NCBI RefSeq assembly: GCF_014203395.1
Contig: NZ_JACHIW010000001.1
Location: 2,790,001 to 2,854,000 of the forward strand
DNA: 64,000 bases
DNA from: Saccharopolyspora phatthalungensis
Lineage (GTDB): Bacteria; Actinomycetota; Actinomycetes; Mycobacteriales; Pseudonocardiaceae
Direction: 5' to 3'
Numbering within the stretch: the stretch's first letter is position 1; each line of letters starts with the position of its first letter. This document shows positions 57,334-64,000 of this stretch, one piece after another. The notes under the pieces are model-generated. The model ran no database searches. It saw nothing but the letters and a program-made list of their open reading frames with translations, and was not told where the DNA came from. Both the position numbers and the translations under genes were made by a program.

Positions 57334-57400
57334 GGACCGGGAAAACGACGTGCGCCATGACTCCGGGTCACGCGATTGCCGCGGCAGGACCGCACCTCCC

Positions 57401-59125
57401 TCAGTTCACGCAGGGCACGCCCTCCGCCGTGATGGGGGTCTCGTCGTCGGCCGAAGTCTGAGCCGGGAGCGGGGCCGCTTGGCGCGCAACGCCGTCGAGC
57501 CGAACGGTCTGGCCGCCCGCGAAGTTCTGCGTGCCCGGCCCCTTGTAGTCCTTGCCCAGGTAGACCTGGATGCTGCCGGACTTGACGCTGCTGCGCGCCT
57601 CGGTTGGCAGGCCGCCGAGAAAGCCCGCGACCTGCTGGGCCGCCGCCTCTTCGCCGGCCGCGTAGTAAATCACCGAGCGGTCCATGGTGTCGGCGTTGGA
57701 ACTGCCACCGGCCTGGAAGCCCTGCCCGGAGACCTCGTCGAGGACCCGCGCGGCCAGTCCGCTGACCCCGGAGGAGTTGTAGACGCTGACCGAGACGGCC
57801 TCGCGGGCCTTCTGGACGGCCTGCTTCTGCTGCCGTTCGGTCGGCGGCAGCAGAAGGTCTGCGGCGAACTGCCGGACCTCGGGAATGTTGATCGTGACCT
57901 CTTCCTCCCCGGACGGGCCGACCAGGTGCACCGGGGCACCGTAGAACTGCACGTCGCCGCCGCTGACGCCCTGCATCTGCTGGGCGAAACCGAGGATGTC
58001 GTTGGCCAGCGCGGGGTCCAGGATGACCGACTTCTGGATGGCGTTGACCAGGTTGGTCAACTTCGCCGGGTTGGTCAGCGTGCCGGAGGACATGACCTTG
58101 CGGGCGAGCGCGGACATGAAGACCTGCTGGCGCTTGCCGCGTTCCAGCTCGTTGATCAGGCCGTGCCGCTGCCGCACGAAGGCGAGTGCGTCGGCGCCCT
58201 CGATCGTCTGCACACCCTTCTGGAAATTCGCGCCGGAGTAGCTGTCCTTGGTGGCCTGGTTCAAGCAGACCTCGACGCCGCCGATGGCCTGGGTGACCTC
58301 GGCGAAGCCGAGCAGGTTCACCTCGGCGTAGTGGTCGATGCTGACGCCAGTGATGTTCTCGATCGTCTTGAGCAGCAACTGCTTTCCAGCCAGCCGGGAC
58401 TTCTCCTCAAGTTCCTTCTGATCGGTGATGCCCTGCTTCTTCAGCTTGGTCAGCTCGGCGTCCTTGCCCCGGTTCATCGTCTCGGTGAGCTTGGTCTTGC
58501 CCTGTCCGAGGCCGATGTCGACGAGGGTGTCGCGGGGGAAGGAGATCGCGCTGGCGCTCTGGCCGCCGTTGGGGATGCGCACCAGGATCATGGCGTCGGT
58601 GAGGTCGCCGCCTTCCTGAGTGGTGCGCAGTTTCTGCAGCACCTCCTCGGGCAGCGGGTTGCCGAAGGCGTCGGTGCGGCTGTCGTTGCCGATCAGCAGG
58701 ATGTCGGTGGCACCGTCGGGGGCGCTGAGCTTGTTGCCGATGACGTCGGCCGTGGAGGTGCCGCCGGCACCGGGCCGGAACATCGCCCAGCCGAACCCGG
58801 TGGTGGTTAGCACCAATACGGACAGCAGCGCGACCAGCGCGCGACCGGTGTTGCGCGCGCCCCGGTGCTTGCGTCGCCGCTCCCAAACGTCGGCTTCTGG
58901 CGGAGACTGCTCCTGCCCGGATCGAGTGGCGGGACGGCGTCGAGCATCACTCTGCGCTGGCCTGCGGCCCGGCCCACCGGGTGGCGGGGCCGCGCCGCCG
59001 CGGCGACCGCTCGGCGGGGTTCCGCCGCCGGCCCCCGGCCGCCCCGCACTGCCGGGTCCGCGGGGCGGAACGGGTCTGCCGGGCTGTCCCTGCGGGCCGC
59101 CTGGCCACCTCGGCCGGTCCTCCAC
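57401..59125 (-). CDS. LCP family protein with LytR_C domain
   Basis: A 574-residue LCP enzyme with a Pro/Gly/Arg-rich cytoplasmic N-terminus (about 100 residues), one membrane segment (ALVALLSVLVLTTTGFGWAM), the LCP domain (TDILLIGNDSRTD, SAISFPRDTLVDIG, IDHYAEVNLLGFAEVTQAIGGVEVCL in parts, GADALAFVRQRHGL) and a C-terminal LytR_C domain (VSVYNSSGVSGLAARVLDEV, near residue 450). It is a paralogue of the gene just downstream and probably shares its cell-wall ligase role. The GTG at 59125 has GGAGGAT upstream. It is divergent from rmlB. Confidence 0.9.
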   Translation of the reverse strand: MEDRPRWPGGPQGQPGRPVPPRGPGSAGRPGAGGGTPPSGRRGGAAPPPGGPGRRPAQSDARRRPATRSGQEQSPPEADVWERRRKHRGARNTGRALVALLSVLVLTTTGFGWAMFRPGAGGTSTADVIGNKLSAPDGATDILLIGNDSRTDAFGNPLPEEVLQKLRTTQEGGDLTDAMILVRIPNGGQSASAISFPRDTLVDIGLGQGKTKLTETMNRGKDAELTKLKKQGITDQKELEEKSRLAGKQLLLKTIENITGVSIDHYAEVNLLGFAEVTQAIGGVEVCLNQATKDSYSGANFQKGVQTIEGADALAFVRQRHGLINELERGKRQQVFMSALARKVMSSGTLTNPAKLTNLVNAIQKSVILDPALANDILGFAQQMQGVSGGDVQFYGAPVHLVGPSGEEEVTINIPEVRQFAADLLLPPTERQQKQAVQKAREAVSVSVYNSSGVSGLAARVLDEVSGQGFQAGGSSNADTMDRSVIYYAAGEEAAAQQVAGFLGGLPTEARSSVKSGSIQVYLGKDYKGPGTQNFAGGQTVRLDGVARQAAPLPAQTSADDETPITAEGVPCVN

Positions 59126-59381
59126 GCCGAATCCTCCTTGGCCTGCCGACGAGCGTTACACCTTGGCGAAGTGATTTTGCTCGTGTTTCAAATGCAGGCT
59201 AGCGGGGCCCGTGGGGCGAGTGGGCAGGTCCCAGCACCAGGGGTGAGATCACTCATAAGCGTTGCTTAAATCCGTGACCCTGCGTAATGCGGGAGCCTTC
59301 GCCGTCGCGGCGTGTGGCATGCCAGACTTTCGCAGGCGGGCCCGTTTTGCGGGCCGCGAAACCCCGGCGAGGAAGGGTGCC
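59126..59381. promoter_or_regulatory. Divergent promoter region between lcp and rmlB
   Basis: The stretch 59160-59200 is AT-richer than its surroundings and lies where the promoters of both genes are expected. No specific operator can be named; rmlB has GAGGAAGGG just before its ATG. Confidence 0.4.
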
Positions 59382-60371
59382 ATGCGGATTCTGGTCACCG
59401 GTGGAGCCGGTTTCATCGGCTCGCACTACGTTCGGCAGTTGCTCGGCGGCGCCTACCCCGCGTTCGCCGGAGCCGATGTGATCGTCCTCGACAAGCTCAC
59501 CTACGCGGGCAACGAGGCGAATCTGACGCCGGTCGCGGACAGTTCGCAGTTGAAGTTCGTGCACGGCGACATCTGCGACCGCGAACTGGTCGCCGGCCTG
59601 CTCGACGGTGTGGACGTGGTCGTGCATTTCGCCGCCGAAACCCACGTGGACCGCTCGATCACCGGCTCGGATGCCTTCGTGATCACCAACGTCGTCGGCA
59701 CGAACGTGCTGCTGCAGGCCGCGCTCGACGCCGAGGTCGCAAAGTTCGTGCACGTGTCCACCGATGAGGTCTACGGCACCATCGACGTCGGCTCTTGGCC
59801 CGAGGACCACGTGCTGCAGCCGAATTCGCCGTACTCGGCCGCGAAGGCGGGCTCGGACCTGTTGGCCCGCGCCTACCACCGCACGCACGGCCTGCCGGTG
59901 TGCATCACCCGCTGCTCCAACAACTACGGGCCCTATCAGTTCCCGGAAAAGGTGCTGCCGCTGTTCATCACGAACCTAATGGACGGCGTCCCGGTGCCGC
60001 TCTACGGCGACGGGCTCAACGTGCGGGACTGGCTGCACGTCAGCGACCACTGCCGGGGCATCCAGCTGGTGGCCGAATCCGGGCGCGCCGGCGAGATCTA
60101 CAACATCGGCGGCGGTACCGAGCTGACCAACAAGGAGCTGACCGAGCGGCTGCTGGCCGAGATGGGGCAGGACTGGTCGATGGTGCGGCCGGTCGCCGAC
60201 CGCAAGGGCCACGACCGCCGCTACTCGGTGGACCACGGCAAGATCGTCCGCGAACTGGGGTATGCGCCGGAGGTCGACTTCGCGACGGGGTTGCGCGAAA
60301 TGGTCCGCTGGTATCGGGAGAACCGCGGCTGGTGGGAGCCGCTGAAAGCCCGGTCGGGGGTGGCGAAATGA
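59382..60371 (+). CDS. rmlB: dTDP-glucose 4,6-dehydratase
   Basis: A 329-residue extended short-chain dehydrogenase that makes dTDP-4-keto-6-deoxyglucose, the second step to dTDP-L-rhamnose. Signatures: MRILVTGGAGFIGSHYVRQL, the HFAAETHVDRSI strand, VSTDEVYGTI with the catalytic Asp-Glu pair, YSAAKAGSDLL (YxxxK), and RCSNNYGPYQFPEK. The ATG at 59382 has GAGGAAGGG upstream. It overlaps rmlD by ATGA. Rhamnose is needed for the arabinogalactan linker in this group. Confidence 0.95.
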   Translation: MRILVTGGAGFIGSHYVRQLLGGAYPAFAGADVIVLDKLTYAGNEANLTPVADSSQLKFVHGDICDRELVAGLLDGVDVVVHFAAETHVDRSITGSDAFVITNVVGTNVLLQAALDAEVAKFVHVSTDEVYGTIDVGSWPEDHVLQPNSPYSAAKAGSDLLARAYHRTHGLPVCITRCSNNYGPYQFPEKVLPLFITNLMDGVPVPLYGDGLNVRDWLHVSDHCRGIQLVAESGRAGEIYNIGGGTELTNKELTERLLAEMGQDWSMVRPVADRKGHDRRYSVDHGKIVRELGYAPEVDFATGLREMVRWYRENRGWWEPLKARSGVAK

Positions 60372-61303
60372 GCCGCCTCGCCGTCCTGGTGCCCGGCGGA
60401 CGCGGCCAACTGGGTTCGGAGCTGACGCGCATCCTCGGCGCGCGCGCCGAATCGCTGGTGCACGCGCCGGGTTCGAAAGAACTGGACATCACCGATGACG
60501 GGGCGGTCACCGACGCGGTGGACTCCTTCGCCGAGACGGCGCGAGACGCCGAGCTGCGGCCGGTGGTGATCAATGCCGCGGCCTACACACAGGTGGACGC
60601 TGCCGAGTCCGATGCGCGACGGGCGGCCCGGATCAACGCCAAAGGCGCCGCCGCGTTGGCGCAAGCGTGCCGGGACAGTGGTCTTCCCCTGGTGCACGTG
60701 TCGACCGACTATGTGTTCCCCGGCGATGAGACGCGACCGTACGAGCCGACGGATCAAACCGGGCCGCGTTGCGTGTACGGGCGCACGAAGCTCGAAGGCG
60801 AACGAGCGGTGCTGGAATCCGGCGCCCGGGCCTGGGTGGTGCGCACCGCGTGGGTCTACGGCGCGCGCGGTGGGAACTTCGTGAAGTCGATAGCCCGCCT
60901 GGCGAGCGAGCGCGACTCACTGTCCGTTGTGGACGATCAGGTCGGTTCGCCGACCTGGGCGGCGGATCTGGCGCACGGCCTGCTGGAACTGGCTGAGCGG
61001 ATCGGCCGGCGCCAAGGACCGGACGAGAAGGTCCTGCACTGCACGAATTCCGGCAGCGCGACCTGGTTCGAGTTCGCCCGGGCGATTTTCGGGGAGCTCG
61101 GCCTGGACCCGGCCCGGGTGACCCCCTGCACGACGGCGGACTTTCCCCGCCCCGCTCACCGCCCGGCGTACTCGGTCCTGTCCGACGCGGCTTGGCGGCG
61201 GGCCGGCCTAACGCCGCTTCGTTCCTGGCAGGAAGCCCTGAACGCGGCTTTCACCACCGACGGCGAAGCCTTCCGGGCGAGGGCCCGGCCCGAAAATGGG
61301 TGA
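60368..61303 (+). CDS. rmlD: dTDP-4-dehydrorhamnose reductase
   Basis: A 311-residue reductase for the last step of dTDP-L-rhamnose synthesis. Seen are the LVPGGRGQLGSEL loop, the NAAAYTQVDAAESD block, VSTDYVFPGDETRPYEP, YGRTKLEGERAVLE (YxxxK) and RTAWVYGARGGNFVKS, followed by VVDDQVGSPTWAADLA. Length is normal. It is coupled to rmlB and converges with a glycosyltransferase gene at a large terminator hairpin. Confidence 0.93.
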   Translation: MSRLAVLVPGGRGQLGSELTRILGARAESLVHAPGSKELDITDDGAVTDAVDSFAETARDAELRPVVINAAAYTQVDAAESDARRAARINAKGAAALAQACRDSGLPLVHVSTDYVFPGDETRPYEPTDQTGPRCVYGRTKLEGERAVLESGARAWVVRTAWVYGARGGNFVKSIARLASERDSLSVVDDQVGSPTWAADLAHGLLELAERIGRRQGPDEKVLHCTNSGSATWFEFARAIFGELGLDPARVTPCTTADFPRPAHRPAYSVLSDAAWRRAGLTPLRSWQEALNAAFTTDGEAFRARARPENG

Positions 61304-61344
61304 TGTCACTGGAAATCAACGTGCTGATTTCCAGTGACATCACC
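61299..61344. terminator. Bidirectional terminator with 20-bp stem
   Basis: GGTGATGTCACTGGAAATCA (61299-61318) pairs perfectly with 61325-61344 across a 6-nt loop. It contains the stop codon of rmlD at its left end and that of the converging glycosyltransferase at its right end. Confidence 0.9.
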
Positions 61345-62410
61345 CCGCCCCCCACGCCGCGCGTTGGTATGCGCCGATCGTTCTTTCGGCGCAGGTTCGC
61401 CAGCTGAAGGTTTTCGCCAGGGTGCGGGCGGTTTCCGCATCTGGTGGGTTGGTCAGGGCTCGGTGAAGGGCTTCCCGCAGCGCCGTTGGATCCCCGTAGG
61501 GAAACAGGATCGCCTGCTCGGCCGTGACTTCGCGCAGCGCTGGGATGTCCGAGCACACCACCGGCGTGCCGCAGGCCAGGGCTTCCAGCGCGGGTAGGCC
61601 GAAACCCTCGTCGCGGGAGGGCAAGACGAGCGCGCCGGCCCCGGCGACCAGGCGGCGCAAGTGCTCGTCGGGGAGGTAACCGGTGCGGATCACCCCATTG
61701 TGGCTGCCCGCGTCACCAGGGCCCGCGATGACCAGCGGTGGCAGGTCATCGCCGTGGGCCTCCAGCAGTCCCGGCAATCCCTTGCGGGGGCCTTCGGCGC
61801 CGACGAACAGCAAATACTCGGCCGGCAGCCCATATCGGCACCGGAGCTCGGAGCTCATCGGCGTCGCCGAGAACCATTCCGGATCGACACCGAGCGGGGT
61901 CACCACGATCTTGTCTCGCGGGACGTCGAGACGCGTACTGACCGCGTCGGCCACTGCTGCCGTCGGCGTGCACAACGCTCGCGCCCGTCGCACCGAACTC
62001 CGCACAAGCTGCGGCAAATCGCGATCGGCCAACAACGGGTCGTCCAGGAACGCCAGATCGTGCACGGTCACCACGCCGCCCGCGCGGATCGACGGCGGCA
62101 GCACGAAGTTCGTGCCGTGAACCACGCGGGCCGGGCCGGCCAGCAGCTCAACCGGCGCGAAAGCACCGCGCCGCCACAGCATGCGCAGTACTCGTGCCGG
62201 GATCGGCGGTCCTACAGCGCGCGTTCCGTTCGGGACCAGCGAGCGCAGGTCGCGCCAGCCGCGGGTAGTGAGCCCGAACACCCGCGCGTCCACGAGAGAC
62301 GCGAGCTCGCCGAGCAGGGACGCGGTGTAGCGCCCGATTCCGGTGCGTCGGCCGAGCAGCGGGGTACCGTCCAGCAGGACGCGCAGGTCAGCGGCCACGG
62401 AACCGCTCAC
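61340..62410 (-). CDS. GT4-type glycosyltransferase
   Basis: A 356-residue retaining GT-B glycosyltransferase. The acceptor domain begins with VLLDGTPLLGRRTGIGRYTASLLGEL (in parts), followed by HGTNFVLPPSIRAG. The donor domain has VTPLGVDPEWF, YLLFVGAEGPRKGL, the E-x7-E-type SRDEGFGLPALEALACGTPVV signature (E..E pair contacting the sugar nucleotide) and SDIPALREV. It likely adds a sugar to an envelope glycan, in line with the adjacent rhamnose genes. The GTG at 62410 overlaps the end of the upstream glycosyltransferase gene by 23 bp. Confidence 0.88.
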   Translation of the reverse strand: MSGSVAADLRVLLDGTPLLGRRTGIGRYTASLLGELASLVDARVFGLTTRGWRDLRSLVPNGTRAVGPPIPARVLRMLWRRGAFAPVELLAGPARVVHGTNFVLPPSIRAGGVVTVHDLAFLDDPLLADRDLPQLVRSSVRRARALCTPTAAVADAVSTRLDVPRDKIVVTPLGVDPEWFSATPMSSELRCRYGLPAEYLLFVGAEGPRKGLPGLLEAHGDDLPPLVIAGPGDAGSHNGVIRTGYLPDEHLRRLVAGAGALVLPSRDEGFGLPALEALACGTPVVCSDIPALREVTAEQAILFPYGDPTALREALHRALTNPPDAETARTLAKTFSWRTCAERTIGAYQRAAWGAG

Positions 62411-64000
62411 CGGCGAGCCGCCGAAGCCGACCGGTCGCCCGCTTCGCGACCTCCAGCGGTCCGCCCGCGTCGAGATACTCGCGCAGCAGCGAGATGTCCC
62501 GGCGCACCGTGTCGGCGCGGTTCAGTCGCGGGCTGCGCACGAGCGGCGCGCTCGCGTCGAGCCGGTCCGCGGCGGGTCGCGGGTCGCGGCAGAACTCGGT
62601 CAGCGGCGCCAGCACCGATTCCCAGGCGAACCGCTCGCGGACCGGGGCGATCCGGCGTCGGCACTCGGCGGCGAATTCCTCGTCGTAGAGCGCTTTCTCC
62701 AGCGCTGCGGCCAGCGCGTCCGGGTCTTCGGCGGGCACCACGACCCCGATGCCCTGCGCGCGCACCAGATCGGCGAACGAGTCGCCGTCGGTGGTCACCA
62801 CCGGCAGCCCGGACCACAGGTAGTCCAGCACGCGGGTGCGGAACGCGAAGGTCGTCTCCACGTGCTCGAAGTGCGTGGTGACACCGCAGTCCGCATCAAG
62901 CAGGTAGTTCTGCCGTTCCCCATAGGGCACCCAGGTCTCGTTGAAGAACACGAACTTGTCGGTCAGCCCGAGCCGGCGGGCCAGACCGCGCGTCCGCTCG
63001 GCCATGTCCATCTCCGGCACGTCCGGGTTCGGGTGTTTCATGCCGAGGAAGAACAGCCGGACATCGTTGTGCTGTTGGGAAAGCCGGTGCATCGCGTGCA
63101 GCAGCGTCAGCGGGTCGAACCAGCTGTAGACACCGCCGGCCCACAGCACGACCTTGTCTTCGGCCGCGATGCCCGACCGGTTGCCCTTGATCGCCGGGCC
63201 GGTGCGGCGCGGCGGCACCGACGGCAGGCCGAACGGCACGACCGAAAGCAGCGAGCGGACCGTCGGGTCGTTGTCGTACAGCCCGGGCGTCAGTCGCCCC
63301 AGCGAGGCCAGGTGGCCCAGCCAGAAGTGCCGCTGCCGTTCCGAGGCGCAGAGGAAGAAATCCCCGCGCCGTAATTGGGTGTTGAGGACCTTGGTCACCC
63401 CGACCAGGTCCTTCGCGCGGCGCTCGTCGTCGGTGTCGCGACCCTGCTCCAGCAGCTCCAGGTGCATCGGGTCGTAGACGTCGCACACCACGATCTTGGT
63501 GGAGTCGACGTGCTTGAGGGCCGGCACCATTTCCAGCACGTGGCCCTGCAGCACCACGACGTCCGCCCAGTCGACGTGCGCGCCGAGTTCGCGCGGTTTC
63601 GCCGCGACCACCTCGAAGTCCGACTCCGGCGGGCTGACCAGGGCGTTGACGCTGACCAACCGCACCTCGTGCTCGGCGGCGAGGACCTCGGACATGTGCC
63701 ACGCGCGGATCGCCGGGCCGGCCATCCGCTCGGTGACCGCATCGCCGGTGATCACCACGACCTTGCGGGGTCGGCCGAAGACCGCGTCCAGCTCGAACGC
63801 CTCGACCAGGGCGTCGTGCGCGGCCAGGTAGCGCGGCAGCGGGTAGGCGGGCTCCATCGCCTTGCGCATCAGCGGCACCAGGTCCGCGTCGGTGCGCACG
63901 CGCGCCTGCTGCTCCTCTTCCCGGGACTGCTTCAGCGATGGCAGCAGCTCGACGAACTGGTCGATGGCCAGCATCCCGGCCAGCGCGGAACGGTCGATCG
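62388..64000 (-). CDS. Glycosyltransferase, 5' end outside the window
   Basis: At least 537 codons; the frame remains open to the window edge, and an internal ATG lies at 63974, so the true start is probably beyond. The product is a GT4-like enzyme with a long N-terminal region (RKVVVITGDAVTERMAGPAIRAWHMSEVLAAEHEV in parts), VCDVYDPMHLELLEQG, the phosphate loop VVLWAGGVYSWFDPLTLL, FVFFNETWVPYGERQNYLLDADCGV and the C-terminal RVLDYLWSGLPVVTTDGDSFADLV. A basic C-terminal segment follows. It overlaps the next glycosyltransferase and probably acts in the same glycan pathway. Confidence 0.82.
   Translation of the reverse strand, partial: IDRSALAGMLAIDQFVELLPSLKQSREEEQQARVRTDADLVPLMRKAMEPAYPLPRYLAAHDALVEAFELDAVFGRPRKVVVITGDAVTERMAGPAIRAWHMSEVLAAEHEVRLVSVNALVSPPESDFEVVAAKPRELGAHVDWADVVVLQGHVLEMVPALKHVDSTKIVVCDVYDPMHLELLEQGRDTDDERRAKDLVGVTKVLNTQLRRGDFFLCASERQRHFWLGHLASLGRLTPGLYDNDPTVRSLLSVVPFGLPSVPPRRTGPAIKGNRSGIAAEDKVVLWAGGVYSWFDPLTLLHAMHRLSQQHNDVRLFFLGMKHPNPDVPEMDMAERTRGLARRLGLTDKFVFFNETWVPYGERQNYLLDADCGVTTHFEHVETTFAFRTRVLDYLWSGLPVVTTDGDSFADLVRAQGIGVVVPAEDPDALAAALEKALYDEEFAAECRRRIAPVRERFAWESVLAPLTEFCRDPRPAADRLDASAPLVRSPRLNRADTVRRDISLLREYLDAGGPLEVAKRATGRLRRLAGERFRGR

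Overview
The window is high-GC actinobacterial chromosomal DNA. Gene content (EspG/PPE-type ESX accessory genes, DUF397/DUF5753 regulators, paired LCP proteins, rhamnose genes, a macrolide-type glycosyltransferase) and many GTG starts point to a member of the Pseudonocardiaceae, most likely Saccharopolyspora or a close relative. The genus is inferred from gene families, not from a database match. From memory, several housekeeping genes (amidohydrolase, gamma-glutamylcyclotransferase, lpdA, glpD, maf, birA, PH protein, GtrA, purK, purE, TIGR03089, LCP, rmlD) follow the order of the Mycobacterium tuberculosis Rv3266-Rv3306 region. The window therefore looks like a conserved backbone with accessory blocks set into it.

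Layout. 0-9.6 kb: M20 amidohydrolase, a truncated AbiEi/DUF559-like gene, a HAD phosphatase plus FGGY kinase pair, gamma-glutamylcyclotransferase, lpdA, a DCC oxidoreductase, a TPR protein and a flavin reductase. 9.6-16.6 kb: metallo-hydrolase, a glycosyltransferase behind a leader peptide and attenuator-like hairpins, fuconate dehydratase-like enolase, an NmrA-like protein under a MerR-type promoter, a decayed arginase-family gene and an L,D-transpeptidase. 16.6-21.1 kb: a compositionally distinct accessory island with an XRE/TPR regulator, two tiny Cys/His proteins, and a translationally coupled DddA-like (SCP1.201) deaminase toxin plus Imm1 immunity pair behind a dense set of inverted repeats. 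21.1-26.6 kb: glycerol catabolism (glpK, glpF, a DeoR-type regulator, glpD). 26.6-30 kb: an orphan ESX-associated cluster (EspG, PPE-like, small ESX-like protein, DUF3558 lipoprotein) and a DUF1707 protein. 30-34.4 kb: dicarboxylate symporter, maf, a peptidase remnant, an MntA/HepT module whose hepT is frameshifted, and birA. 34.4-37 kb: PH-domain protein, HMG-CoA lyase, CbiZ and a MaoC-type hydratase.

37.3-40.8 kb: a compact toxin operon made of a YbaB-like protein, a WXG100-like protein, a 798-residue CpnT-like protein ending in a TNT (NAD glycohydrolase) domain, and an overlapping small gene that is the likely immunity factor. 40.8-51.6 kb: DUF2339 membrane protein, XRE/DUF5753 regulator with two tandem DUF397 genes made by a 252-bp duplication, hisN, a two-component system, GtrA, an ECF sigma factor fused to its own anti-sigma/membrane/extracellular region, and a degenerate GGDEF-like protein. 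51.6-64 kb: purK-purE, a TIGR03089 protein, an IS1634-type insertion sequence sitting on an LCP stop codon, two LCP ligases, rmlB-rmlD and two GT4 glycosyltransferases (the last runs off the window).

The cell-envelope genes (rmlB/rmlD, LCP enzymes, glycosyltransferases, GtrA) fit rhamnose-linked arabinogalactan assembly. The glycerol genes form a divergent regulon. A repeated signature is leaderless expression: at least a dozen starts lie 6-7 nt after a TANNNT hexamer. No tRNA, rRNA or CRISPR array was seen.
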